A stretch of DNA of 64,000 nt from Stenopsyche tienmushanensis. Taxonomy: Eukaryota > Arthropoda > Insecta > Trichoptera > Stenopsychidae. The stretch is from positions 1 through 64,000 of the forward strand of contig WACJ01000311.1 in assembly GCA_008973525.1 (NCBI GenBank), read 5' to 3'. Under the pieces are notes generated by a model. That model was given only the letters and a program-made list of their open reading frames with translations. It was not told where the DNA came from and ran no database searches. Below, piece by piece: positions 52,974 to 64,000 of the stretch. A program made the position numbers and the translations under genes. Numbering within the stretch: position 1 is the first letter of the stretch; each line of letters starts with the position of its first letter.

Positions 52974-53392
52974 CGCGATTTTCATAAGAGATTTTTTTGT
53001 GAAAGGATTTTTCATGGGGTGGTTTTCCACTTGACTTGCATATGTGACTAATCCTATCCCAAAAAAAATTAGGGTAGGATTATTTGAATATGAATTTTAG
53101 ATATGAATATTTTTTCAATGATATTTTAATGAAATGAAATTAAATTGTTGCAAATACAATCACTTATATGTTTCCCTATATGATTTTAATTAACACCTTA
53201 GTGTTTGCTTTTTCAAATCTATAAATTAATTTAAACCAATTTCGAAATAATCGATGGAAAATATGAATATTTCCAATCTCTCAAATTTGCTGGCACTTTG
53301 ATTTTTTTCCATTATCTGGATTTAAACCAGATATCATTATAATAAGAGGCTAAGATCTATACCATTATACCAAAACTCAGTAATTAGTCCAT
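52974..53392 (+). repeat. Interspersed repeat family A, longest copy
   Basis: Contains CGCGATTTTCATAAGAG, GGATTTTTCATGGGGTGG, TTAGGGTAGGATTATTTGAA, ACCTTAGTGTTTGCTTTTTC, CTCTCAAATTTGCTGGCAC, TTTTTTCCATTATCTGGA and AGAGGCTAAGATCTATACCA in order. This is the fullest version in the window and helps tie together the shorter copies. Confidence 0.7.
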
Positions 53393-54732
53393 GAATTACG
53401 ACTTTACGGTCGTAATCCACAGGCTAGTTATCACTGTATCGTATTTTTTTACCCGAGTCCCAAGTGTCTTCCCGGCGGCGCTTCGATGATAGTTTTATTT
53501 TGACGCGGTTTTTTGTGTGGAGCGAAGCAAAAAAAAAGAAGTCGGAAATGTTTGTAAACGAGCGTCATAAAGTGTCGTGTGACAAGTGCTCCTCTTTTAA
53601 TGACTGTCAGCCGTGATGAGATATTGTCACTCTGGATACCATGTTTCTTCAATTTAAATTTAGATTTCAAACATAATTACGACCGGCGAAGTGAGCACAG
53701 ACTGCGTTTGGCCTTTGTGAAGTTCACGGTTCGATTCTTCGTGCTGACGACAATATATCGTGCACCGGAACCCGCTTATGCAACTTAAGCCCCATGCCAA
53801 AATTTGCAAAACTTCTCCGACTATTTCAGATGCTAAAAATTCAACAGTTTCCTACGAGGCGATTACTGGGTCCATTTAGTCCTCTTCTTCGTGGTTACGG
53901 AGCGTGACAATCTATTCAATGCCCACAACAATATATCTCATTAAAACTGTCACCTTCCTTTTATTTTTAGGCAAACTGCCTCAAATTTTATTTTAGGATC
54001 TGAAGCAACAAATCGTGCTCTATTGTCGTACAATTTTTAAAAATTAAATATATTTACGGCAGCGCATCCATAACAACGTATGGATTCTGCCATACTATTA
54101 ATATACGACCAGAATACATACACAGTAAAGGATTCATTCATTCAATTTCTTCAACTTTGTTTCATGTAGTGCTCTTAAGCCTCAATACATTTATCTTGAT
54201 CATTAAAATATTTCAAACATCTTTTAGTTACTCCCAAGGAGAGATTATTAATCACAATGACGTACAGTTTAATCTCCATACCATAAACCATCGTTATAAT
54301 TCCATTGCATTCCGATAAAATTAATGCATTTATTTATGAACCAATTATATAGATATTAAACTAAATTAGTGCTAAATTTAATCAATAACAACATCAAGGA
54401 TTTAAAGGAAATTTAATTTTATTTCCACATCCAAAAAATCATAATTAACTTGAAAAGAGAAGATTCATTGAAAATATTAATACTATCGATAGAATGAAAA
54501 TTATGTAAGTACTTTCGCACAGTAGAAGTAAAACTTCTTAACTCCTATAAAAAGCTGATTTTATGCATTGATTTTTATCTTTTTTTAATGGAAAATGTTC
54601 AAGTTCAAGTTTAAGTTCAAAAAGGTTCATAATCTCTGATAGATAAAATTAATTAAAAATAAATAAGGCATTGCTGGAAGCTAAGAAAAATTTGATTCAT
54701 CTAAGATTTTTTTAAAGACTTCCACGATTGTT

Positions 54733-54863
54733 GATGTTTTATTTCCTATTTTTTCCAAAATATCTCAATACGTACTCTTTATGAAAATAAAAAAAAATGT
54801 TTACAAAAAACCGCATAACTTCGAAATCGTACAAAAAAAGTCGCATAAAAAGAGATTTGAGTG
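54733..54863. mobile_element. TA-flanked DNA transposon remnant (family C), copy 2
   Basis: Only the right part is present: a block shared with about 47900-48020 (CCGCATAACTTCGAAATCGT), then GTCGCATAAAAAGAGATTTG AGTG ending at 54863 before TA. It supplies the end that is missing from copy 1. Confidence 0.6.
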
Positions 54864-56245
54864 TATTCTTAATATAAGGATAATTAGTAATGAAATGCGT
54901 GTCCAGATTTTTTGCTAATTTTAGCGTATTTATCTCATGCCTTTTGCGATTCAAATTTACATTAGTCATGTTCAAGTTAACTATCTTTAAGTGTCTGGGT
55001 TTTCCTTTTGTATAGAATAATCACCAGGACAATGACTGGTTCAGATAGCATAAATTGATATTTACAGGTTCGACAAATTATGTTAGATTTCTCAATATAT
55101 TCAAATATGTTCAAAGCGCGTTTTTATGATACAAGAATATATTTGTAAAAAATCAAACAAAATATAAATAAGGTATACTTTCTTTATGATCGACAGTAAT
55201 AGTTAGCATTTTTAACCTTTAAAACGACGGTCAATTGGTGTTAAGAGAATAAAACACGCCTATGAAATCATGTCAATGTTGTTGTTCCATTCATAGAGGC
55301 GATTATGCTAATGAAAAATATAAAAAAAATTACCCCCGCTGAATGAAAGTATTTTATGCGTTTGTAAGCACAAATGTTTCATGTTTTTAAGCAGCGTAAT
55401 AAAAATTGTGAAGAATCAGCCGCAATAAAACACACCAATGGCCACGAATTTTCATTCATTACTGCAGCTACTGGTGGATTTATTGATTTTTTATCAATTT
55501 TACCGTGTAGCCCTTTGAAGTTCAAGAATGGCTTCGAGGGCCTTAATCAGACTTAGCCTCCGCGTTCCGAGCACTCGGCTTTAATTTATTATCAATTAAG
55601 CTTTTTTACGTAGAAGCGGGTAATAAATTAGCCGGTTGTGTCTGTGAAAATAATATATGCACACGGAAGCTTCAACGAGCTGTTTGACAATTACAAGATA
55701 ACGCACGCATACGAGCGCCCCGCAGCGCAAAAGTTAAAAGCGCAGAGATCGAAAGCATCCTCTGCGGACATTTGTGAGCCGACACATTTATAGGATCGTA
55801 TTTCGTACAAAAGCACTCGTTTGCGTTTATATTACAAGAGTGCACGAAACATCCGAAAACATGTTAACTAGTAGAGTCGACAAAAAACGACGAATATACG
55901 ACGCATTTTTACGTCAACGTTCATTTGGTAAGACATTAATTCTCGCGCTGAAATTACTTTCCGCGTTAAAATGACAGCCGACTCGGTGGCACAAAAAATT
56001 CGGCCGTAAATATTCGAAACCACCCGAGCGGGAACGTATTTCGGGAGATTAGGAGTCCCGGGGTGGGAAGAAGACGCCGAGAGAGTAATAGTTTTTAAAT
56101 GAGACGGGAGTCTATCGTTAACCGACTAACGAGGACTAGTGAACCGATGTGTTAATGATTGACTCGAAACGTGGAAAGCCGACTTTATGAAATCTCCATT
56201 TCACACGACTAACTTCAGATGCGTGATTTACGGTCCGCCGTGATT

Positions 56246-56274
56246 AATGGCGCTGCCCGCGACGCAGCGCCATT
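56246..56274. repeat. Perfect 11-bp GC-rich hairpin
   Basis: AATGGCGCTGC and GCAGCGCCATT are exactly complementary around a 7-base loop (CCGCGAC). It sits inside the largest GC island of the intron. Function unknown; possibly a paired binding site or a structural element. Confidence 0.75.
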
Positions 56275-56743
56275 GTGAGCGTTGTCAAGCCGATGATGAT
56301 GTACGAAATGATCAATTTATATCAACTCGCCGTATAATTCCTTGAATAGACACCCTCAAAAAAAACACAATCAGGACCGGCTCTATAACAATGGCGAATC
56401 AACAAGCCGTCGCAATATTGTACGCAGGTACCGGACTCGTTAGGACTGACTTCGTGACCCGTTTGCAGACTTGTAATTGATAATTGGACAAAAAGTTGGA
56501 TTTCTGCCTCGATTTCCTGTTGCCTTGTAATGTCTGATCAGCCTTATTTTATCCACATTTACAAGGACCAATCAAATATATGCACAGTGCGATATGAGAC
56601 AAGCTACATTTAATCGCAGACAGCTTTGAATTAACTACAGATTATGTCAATTTTCAATATTTTAATTTAAACGAATTAAAACTTACCCAAACAAAATCCG
56701 TTTTCGAGCCAAATTGGCAGCTTAACACATATTTTTCCAGATA

Positions 56744-57577
56744 CAGTGTACTCTCGATTATCCGGATGCAGATTATTTGGTTTGCGGATTATCTTCTTAT
56801 ATGATTGTGAGATGCACACAACAAAATAAACACAATACTAAAAAAATATGGAGATACTCGGATAATGAGACAACTTCCGAATGATACATGAGGTTTTATA
56901 TTATATATACATGTTAAGATCAAAGAAACAAAACTCTTCAAGCGATTAAGATGATGCTTATGTCTTAACTGCCAAAATAAACGCCTGTTTTCTTGTCTTA
57001 ATTATCTTGGTTCTCAAAACAACCGGACAATGAAGTTAAAGAAAGCTTATTACACGAAGTAGATCACAACTAGTGTAAGATTGTGATAAAAGACTGAAAA
57101 GAGTTGATAAGAGACTGGAAAAGCATCAGAAACTCATAAGATGAAACTTTAGGTGATCGGTAAAGCAAATAAACGTCGATATTTTAAGGGAACTCCAATG
57201 AAAAATCTTCCTGTCGATAATTATAGCCAGAAAGAGACACAGATGGATAGGGAGATTTTTGAAGATTGGCACAAAAATAAATAGGTTCCAAAGGTACAAG
57301 ATTTAAAAAAAATAAGGGATTGCCGAAGAAAGCAGTATTATTATGTTTAGCATATTGAAAACAAGGATGAACACCCCCTAATGTGACATCTTTAATCCAA
57401 GCCCATGTTATAGCATCAATGAAATATTTTTATCGCCATAGTCTTCTTAGAGCTTTTACTGAGGAAGATGACAACTTGTTCATTTTATGGAAAAAATATA
57501 AGTATTAAAATCATGAAATAAAAATTTGTGAAACCAAGTAGAAATCAGGATTAGTCCAGAAAATCGAGAGTCTACTA
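56744..57577 (+). mobile_element. Decayed Tigger/Jerky (pogo-group) transposon, 834 bp, nested in repeat B
   Basis: Left end CAGTGTACTCTCGATTATCC and right end, inverted, TAGTAGACTCTCGATTTTCT, each next to TA. Inside, degenerate transposase can be read: VIGKANKRRYFKGTPMKNLP, EIFEDWHKNK and VPKVQDLKK, then after frame changes a PPNVTSLIQ-like part and IASMKYFYRHSLLRAFTEED. These follow the order of the Tigger/Jerky DDE_1 domain (the VIGKSxxPRxFK, EIFxEWF and LPPNVTSLIQPMDQGVIxxxKxxYRR motifs). It has stops and shifts, lacks the N-terminal DNA-binding part and is inactive. Sequence on both sides belongs to repeat family B. Confidence 0.85.
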
Positions 57578-57740
57578 TAAATATTTTTAATGCCTTTTGT
57601 GCATATAAATATCAGCCTGCCTCAAATGGTCCTTTTTCGGAAATGCCCTTTTTATTGACCATTATTTTAGTTTCTTAGTTTCGAATCATACAATTTAAAT
57701 GCATTTGCTGTTGTAAATGTATCATTTTTGATTGAAAATG
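57578..57740 (+). repeat. Interspersed repeat family B, right half split by Tigger
   Basis: TGTGCATATAAATATCAGCC, then CTTTTTATTGACCATTATT and TTAGTTTCTTAG continue the family B sequence that begins at about 56685 (GTTTTCGAGCCAAATTGGCA). The copy at 28025-28260 shows the same halves contiguous. Confidence 0.7.
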
Positions 57741-60700
57741 AATTTTCACTGACGGAAAAGCATCAGTTTTTATTAAAAAAAACCTTATTTTAGTGCATAA
57801 AACTGAATTTTGTTTAGAAACAAGCGTGTTATTATCTGCAATTTATATTTACATTTGATTATTTATAGTTGACGGATAGGACAAAATTAGCACCCTGACA
57901 AAATATCCCATTTTAGATAAATATATACGATTGCATTACATATATATTTGCCTCATTAATGCTTATTTGTTGATTGATGTTCTTACCAAATAACGATATC
58001 GTGCTCTTTCCGCATTATAGATTTATGATCCGAGATATTCTTCTGCATACAGGACCATAATTTGCTTAATTTTTGCATGATACATTGTAGAAGTATACAC
58101 TTACGATTCTGCATATCGTGGCCAAGGTACCTTAACATTTATCAGTCCATGAAATAGCATCTATAGGCGTCCATGGTTGCTTATTATACTGGATAATTCT
58201 AAATGCATAGCTCTGATTGAATTTCGTTTTAAACGAACTAATTATGTTTTAACACTGGGAAATTCTTGCAAAATGAGTTTCCACTTCCCAGTTCCTTATA
58301 TTGTATTTTTAGCTATTAATCTTAGCCCGATGTTGATTAATAGTCGATTTTCATTGAATGAATTGTTGGCAAAGCACATTAGCTCTAAGATTCTTATTGT
58401 AACATTTCCGCATGAAATCAAGATCATGCCAAAAAATGTTGATGATCAGAAACGGTAATGAAATATACTTGAATTTATGTATATTCAATATTAAGCAAAA
58501 GTCTTTTTTTTAGATTCAACAATCTCTCAATTTTTGCCCCACATCAATTGATTTTTTTAAAGATATATTTGAGCACTATATTGAATTCAATGATAATTAA
58601 ATTGATGAAAATTTAGTTTTGCTTTCTTTTGGGTTGGTTATACATTTAGCTGCGTGTGTGGCGGGCCGGGCCATTCATTATACGTCGCGACGGCGCAACT
58701 TCAAAACACTGTCAGGAAAAATGTCTAAATACATTCTTTCCCGGGCTTTCCCCTGTCTTTCTGGGATTTGAAGGGAACTATTTTGTAACATTTAAGGGAT
58801 GGGCCGCGGATGACGGATGTGCGCCCCTGGATTTATTACATTTCCTTTTGGAATTCGACCCGTAATTTATGTGATCCTGGATACCCTCGCTAGTTAGCGA
58901 GAGGTGTTCGCCTCTCCGATCGCAGCAGGGAGCTGGTGACACTTGACCATTTTTTAGGGACGCCTTCCTCGGATCGATCCTTTATTGTTTATAACAAGAT
59001 AAATAAAACCAACACCTGAGCCAATTTCCATAACCGAAGTGGTGATGACTGCGAGGAGCGCCGTATGCGACCGTATTTTATTGCCGTGGTTATTAACATG
59101 ATCCTGATCCTCGGCCGTATCTTGAAACGCCATCACCGACCCGAATATAATATGGAAAGATCATGCAGCGCAAAAATGTCCCGATGATCCTTGATCTGTT
59201 CAGCCCCAAATCAAGCACATTACAGTCGGATCGTGCTCAAGATGTAACAACTTCAGATTTATTCTATTCCTCCGGCAAGCGCTTAATGATAGATATAATC
59301 ATCTATTAATCTTTCAGTCTTCCCCTAGCTGCCATTTATCTCCATACATCACTTTCCCCCAGTCAAAATAGCGCAAGTCAACGGATGTACTCACTTCCAC
59401 TTATTATTGAGTCAATGTAGAATATTATATACCCGGAGCAGGGGCTGCAAATCCTGGAAAGACAAATCCGGATTACATAAATATATATAATAATATATCT
59501 GTGAATAATCCATATTCACCCTAATAAGCATTCATGATACTATTGAGTCAATGCCAATATTCATATTTAATTATAGATTTGCTATAGACCTTTGCTCAAA
59601 GTTTGTTATATTGATTTAGATCATGGACTATGGATATACATTGAGGATACGTTTCAATAAATTCAACCAATCAATCCTTCATGGAAAATATGTGTGAAAA
59701 GAAATGAATTGATGAAATCGATGTAAATCTTCAATCAAAGGGATAAAACGAATAATCTGGATGAATAGTATTTATCTGATTTACTGTCATGATTTATGGT
59801 TTTATGATCGAATTGATTGATTTAAGATAGGATTTGAATGCAAAATAATTTTTTTATTGTATTTAATATAATGTTATGCTAAAATATCCCTGTTAATTTT
59901 ACGTTGTGCATCCAACTGAGTCGTAATTTAAACATACATGACATAACACGAGGATGCATAATTTGGAGTGAATAAGGAAACCCTCAATAATGGACACAGT
60001 TCATTCGTAGAATCCTCCATTTGGATAGCATTTAGAAAGGCATGGTTTTTTTTTTAATAAATAGACACCAGTGTCGTATATCATGCTGTATGCAAAATGT
60101 GTGAAAATCATTTGCTCGGAATGCAAACATGATGGGGTGGATTTTCGTGTTGCTCATTAGCCTCGAAAAGTATGGGGTTGTTGAATCTGTTGAATGGGCC
60201 CCCATTCCGCCATAATTGGGCCACCCTCGGCGCCATGTTTGTTCTGGTGGTTAACTGACAGCGGGATGCTGATTGCTGATTCTCTTCACCGAAACTGACA
60301 ATCCGATAACCCAAAATCTGACTCCAAGCCTGTCAAACTCAATTCGAAGAATTCATGCAAGGTGGTTGATTTTTTAAGCAAAAAATATATATTTCTATTA
60401 TTAAAACTATAATATTAAGCATTAGTGCCATCTATTGTCTCTTTATAGCTTGAATTATGTTGCATCGATGATGTTGCAAATACACTTACGAAGCTTTTGA
60501 TACATGATAAATGGTAGCGCAGATCCATCGCTTGTCAATCTGGGTGGTATTTTATTTATTTTTGTTTAACACTTTTTTTTTGGCATCCGATCAAATAATT
60601 AAATTCGAGCTGTCCTCACGATTACTCAGAATTATTTTTTGTAAGGTCACATAAGGCACACGGGTCCGCTCTTTGTGGTCCATGTTGGAGGTATGCAACG

Positions 60701-61961
60701 TTACAAGTTGTCTGTGGGAGCCATGTGAAATCAATCATCCGCTTTGTTGAGTTGTCCATGAGACAAGTTGAACCCCGAACGGGATTCGACTTGAGGATCG
60801 ACTTATAAATATGAATAGATTTATTTATCTATTTTTTGTGGCTTTCGAGTGGCTTAAAAACATTTTTTTTTACTCCAAAACACCCAGTCTTCGTTGGCGA
60901 TATATGTATAACGTGCATAATTCACAAAAACAAAGCTCTTGGATTGCTTGCTGTCAATCTAATTATCAGAACACACATCCTCAATGTCAACAGACACGTT
61001 GTTGACTTGGATCCCGTCTTCAGCTCGGTATGACTGACGTTCGCATAGTGTTTCGATTGTCTGGGAGGTTGCTTGATGGTAGCTACACTTCTAGTGGTTT
61101 CGAATACCACAATAGAGACCCTGTAGTGATCGATATGCTCCAATCGTCTTCTAAGACATGCCGACCTCCCACAACCACCAAGATGGTATCTTAACTCAAC
61201 ATCGCCGTTCTCTCATTTCACATGCAGGAACGCTAGGAATTTGACGACTGCCAACGATTTTTAATCATTACGTCCGCCTCGTAAACAGCATTCAAAACTC
61301 ATCATCATGTGCTTTGCAAAATCATCACAGTGTGAAATCTGCAACAAATTAGGAATTTTTGCCCTAATGGATTCAAAGACATTGTGTGTTTGTGCTTATT
61401 CGAATCTCAAAAGCAAAAAATATATCATAGCAGAGGAGCGTCTTGAAAGGTCAGACAACTCGATGGATCGTAGAATATTGGATTTTAATATCGAAGCCAC
61501 ACTAAAATGATCGATTCTTCGAATTACAATAATAATGTAAACGACGTATAAATTATATTTTATCTCATGCATGTGCGTCATTTTATTACGCTACAAAACA
61601 ATTTTGATCAATGCGATTGCAAATTTATAGATTTAGAACAGGGCTGCTCTTTGCGTAGCAGTCATATATTAAAAAGTTTAAAGCGTAAAATATCAACAGA
61701 AAAACTTATTAAGGCTATGTCTATAAGGCGATACCTCATACAGTCCGATTAATTACATTATTTGGCAAAAACATTTAAGGGTTTATCACGATCTCTATAT
61801 ATATATATATATATATTATGGGTACCTAGATAAAATGGCGTTTTTTTTAAATATAAGTCATCCATGTATGCTAAGATTTATTGGATAATTTAACCGATTT
61901 TCGTAAAAACCTGCTGAATTATAATATTACAATATGTATTGATATGCATTTTTTATTCCAG
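57741..61961. other. 24 kb intron, 3' part
   Basis: GC-richer islands lie at 58640-59420, 60110-60330 and 60650-61300. Two overlapping small hairpins lie at 58886-58916 (CTCGCTA/TAGCGAG and GAGAGG/CCTCTC). A (TA)n run is at 61795-61816. The 58177-58458 frame (93 codons) has no known motif. The intron ends at the AG at 61960-61961. Confidence 0.55.
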
Positions 61962-62038
61962 ATTACCAAATTAAAGATCGACAGCAACCCCTTCGCCAAA
62001 GGCTTTCGAGATTCATCAAGGCTGACGGAATTTGAGAG
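61962..62038 (+). CDS. mid: midline/H15 T-box gene, fourth visible exon (end of T-box)
   Basis: A 77-base exon between TTCCAG (ends 61961) and the donor AG|GTAAAT. It encodes ITKLKIDSNPFAKGFRDSSR followed by LTEFER. The first part is the end of the T-box, where the NPFAKGFRD motif forms the last DNA-contacting helix; ITKLKIDSNPFAKGFRDSSR is characteristic of the Tbx20/midline group. The exon ends in phase 2, and the split Arg codon is completed at 62796. It is too short to be found by open-frame length and was identified from the motif, splice sites and frame continuity. Confidence 0.95.
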
Positions 62039-62795
62039 GTAAATATCATACGAGTGCACCATCATTAGTTATTAATGCGTCACTGCATTCGCTCACTCCG
62101 CGAAATCGACATCCATTTTTGCATGCAGTATTCAAAGGAAACATTCAAACTGCAATTGATTTGCGTCGAATGTTGAGGACTAAAGTGTTTTTGCATAAAT
62201 GATGCTCACTAAGCCGACATGGGCTTTGTGTTGAACGCGAGCATTGCAATTCTCGTATTCCACTTAAATTTGCATTTGCACAATGCATCGATCGCATCTC
62301 TTTGTGCAATTCTCGTGCGATAAAGTCAAACGTGTAATTTTTCACTCTAATGTGATATTTTATGTATGGATGTTATCGTTTATTTTACATTTTATATGAA
62401 CTTTTAGATCAGGCCTGACCAAGTTGCTTTTGGTCGATCGCAGTGCGATATTTTTAGTTGTCGCATGGAAGCGACGATTCGTCGAGTGTTTTAGGTTTAA
62501 TATATTAATTTAATTATAATTTGTGGGGTAAAATATAAATATTTTTGTTCAAGCGAAAGCCTCATGCAGATGCACCGACCATGGTGGCAGCCTTCTCTAG
62601 GCCCGGCGCCAACAGGGGCTCTCTGGTTTGACTCCCCTTCCGGCTTTCCTAAGTAAGATATTCCTACATAATCCCCGAATTTGAGTCAACTATGCTCACG
62701 AAAAAAACCCCAACGAATTATGATTAAATTAAAGCAAAGCTTGATCGAAGTCTTTATGCAAAGTTTTTAATGTTGTTTTCATGGTCTGTTTTCAG
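62039..62795. other. Last intron of the T-box gene
   Basis: 757 bases, GT at 62039 and AG at 62794-62795. Nothing recognised; composition is mixed, with a GC-richer first part. Confidence 0.8.
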
Positions 62796-63276
62796 AGAGA
62801 CGATGGAGTCGATGTTGGCCGAGCAGCAATATTTAAGGGCGCCGTTGAGACCATTCGAACTAGATGGACACAACAACAATTTGACCCTTGAAGAGAAGGC
62901 ACTCTTGGCTGCTCGTTCTCAATTGTTCTTGAGGGCCGCTGCCGCTGCGGCGGGTGGTGCAGGAGGAGCCGGAGGTTGTGGTCCTCTGCTTCCAGGCGTA
63001 TCGCTTGCGGGAATTCCACCTCTGGCTTCGCTCCCAGCTCTCCCGGGTCTCTACGGTCTACCACCGGCTCTTTGGGGACAATGGGCATCTTCCTGTTTAG
63101 CAGCTCACCACCTGCCTCGACCTCTTTATCCACCCCCGTCGTTACCGGGAGCTTTACGATATGCACCTTATCCGCCACCCCATGCAGCCCCGCGCAGAGC
63201 ATCACCACCCCCAGCACATTCAGCGCTCGCCTCACCCGCCCCCGATGCCGAACCACCCCCACACAGCCCCACATAG
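62796..63276 (+). CDS. mid: midline/H15 T-box gene, terminal exon with Ala/Pro-rich C-terminus
   Basis: The acceptor TTTTCAG ends at 62795 and the exon completes the split Arg codon, continuing as RETMESMLAEQQYLRAPLRP. About 160 residues follow: a LEEKALLAARSQLFLRAAAA stretch with an alanine run, Gly-rich GGAGGAGG, a Leu/Pro-rich LPGLYGLPPALWGQW segment, and a Pro/Ala/His tail ending in PPPHSPT before TAG at 63274-63276. Such C-termini act in transcription control in T-box proteins, but no specific motif is recognised here. The exon is GC-rich compared with the introns, which creates long antisense and off-frame open frames over the same bases; these are shadows. Counting the five visible exons, 428 codons precede the stop with no frameshift. 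Confidence 0.93.
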
Positions 63277-63490
63277 AACGCGTTTATATATCCATTTATG
63301 TAAATAGTAATGCTAAATACACAAATGAATTATCCTATGCTTTAAAAAATGTATATATACATATACATCCTTATTAAATAATAATATTTAAATCTAAACA
63401 TTAAAGCAGATTTCAAAATTACGATATCCTTCTAAATTTATCATTAAACAAACATTGTGCTTTGCCAATAAAAAGCCGTCAACGTTCAGT
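63277..63490 (+). other. mid: 3'UTR of the midline/H15 gene with polyadenylation signal
   Basis: AT-rich sequence follows the TAG stop. A canonical AATAAA lies at 63467-63472, followed by a GT-containing stretch, so cleavage near 63490 would give a 3'UTR of about 210 bases. Other AATAAA-like strings further down are possible alternative sites. The exact end cannot be fixed from sequence alone. Confidence 0.6.
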
Positions 63491-64000
63491 GCTGCATTGT
63501 AAAAAAATAAATTTTCAATCAACAATCCAAAAAATATATAAATATACTATAAATATTGTGATTATAATTGAATAGTTCCTGTAAAAACGCATAATTGCGT
63601 ATAAATCGCTACGGAATAAATTTGTCAAGCACGTGCGATGCAAATCGGACGCATTACGGTTGAAATTTGGATGCGCGCGCATCTCAATAAATTCAGCACG
63701 CTGCGCCATTCCGAAGCGATTTATACGCGTTTTTAAAAATATATGTTCCTTAAAAATGTATATATAACCTAGCGAAATGTGGGAGGGATATGAAAGTGAA
63801 TCGGAAAAACTCAAATCGGTGATGCGAATAATCATAACAATTAATATATGTTAACGTGATGTGCTTCATATATTATTTTGATGATAAAAGGACGTTTGAA
63901 TGTACATTGAAACTAGTTTTAAAAATGAAAAAAAAAACAGTATTTATATTTGTAATTAAAACTTATTTTGTGTACTTATTATTTTTAAGGCAACCCTTTG
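63491..64000. other. Downstream flank of the T-box gene
   Basis: AT-rich sequence after the likely polyadenylation site. A moderately GC-richer segment at about 63630-63730 carries an open frame on the minus strand with no recognisable motif. No following gene begins here. Confidence 0.5.

Larger units (their letters stand above)
53393..56743. other. 24 kb intron, segment before the Tigger element
   Basis: GC-richer islands lie at 53400-53930 and 55280-56460; the latter contains a perfect GC-rich hairpin at 56246-56274. Family C copy 2 lies at 54733-54863. The left half of family B is at about 56685-56741. No gene. Confidence 0.55.

Noticed and set aside
62792..63274. 160-codon minus-strand open frame over the terminal T-box exon
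   Set aside because: It is exactly antisense to GC-rich coding sequence of the T-box gene; such shadows are expected and it has no recognisable motif.
62976..63377. 133-codon + strand frame overlapping the end of the T-box gene
   Set aside because: Off-frame reading of the same GC-rich exon and its 3'UTR; the correct frame is fixed by splice phase and family motifs.

Overview
The window looks like part of an AT-rich insect nuclear genome. Its protein-coding content is one developmental transcription factor gene spread over almost the whole 64 kb, plus transposons and repeats in its introns. The host gene is a Tbx20-class T-box gene, the ortholog of Drosophila midline/H15, on the + strand. 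Five exons are visible: 6197-6488, 36262-36535, 37753-37917, 61962-62038 and 62796-63276. Together they give 428 in-frame codons that cover the complete T-box DNA-binding domain and an Ala/Pro-rich C-terminus, with a stop and a polyadenylation signal. The exon at 6197 begins in mid-codon after an acceptor site, so at least one upstream exon with the start codon exists; I find no candidate for it in the first 6.2 kb. I cannot name the insect order from this sequence alone.

Layout: 1-6196 is 5' intronic sequence with one broken reading frame on the - strand. 6489-36261 is a 29.8 kb intron holding a 71 bp mariner MITE, a minus-strand mariner remnant, several copies of an unnamed interspersed repeat (family A below) and a piggyBac element with an apparently intact 606-residue transposase. 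36536-37752 is a short intron. 37918-61961 is a 24 kb intron with an 8-bp-TSD hAT element, a second mariner remnant, a TIR-bearing TA-flanked repeat (family C), a decayed Tigger/Jerky element inserted inside another repeat (family B), and an unexplained 212-codon open frame. 62039-62795 is the last intron. 63277-64000 is 3'UTR and downstream flank.

Between the transposons the introns alternate between very AT-rich DNA and islands of clearly higher GC, some with hairpins. Large introns of conserved developmental regulators commonly hold enhancers, so these islands are the best candidates for regulatory DNA, but that is inference. I see no tRNA, rRNA, CRISPR or bacterial-type feature. No obviously new multi-gene system is present; the most notable items are the intact piggyBac copy, the nested Tigger insertion with its empty-site relative, the family A repeat linked to a mariner end, and the 212-codon frame.
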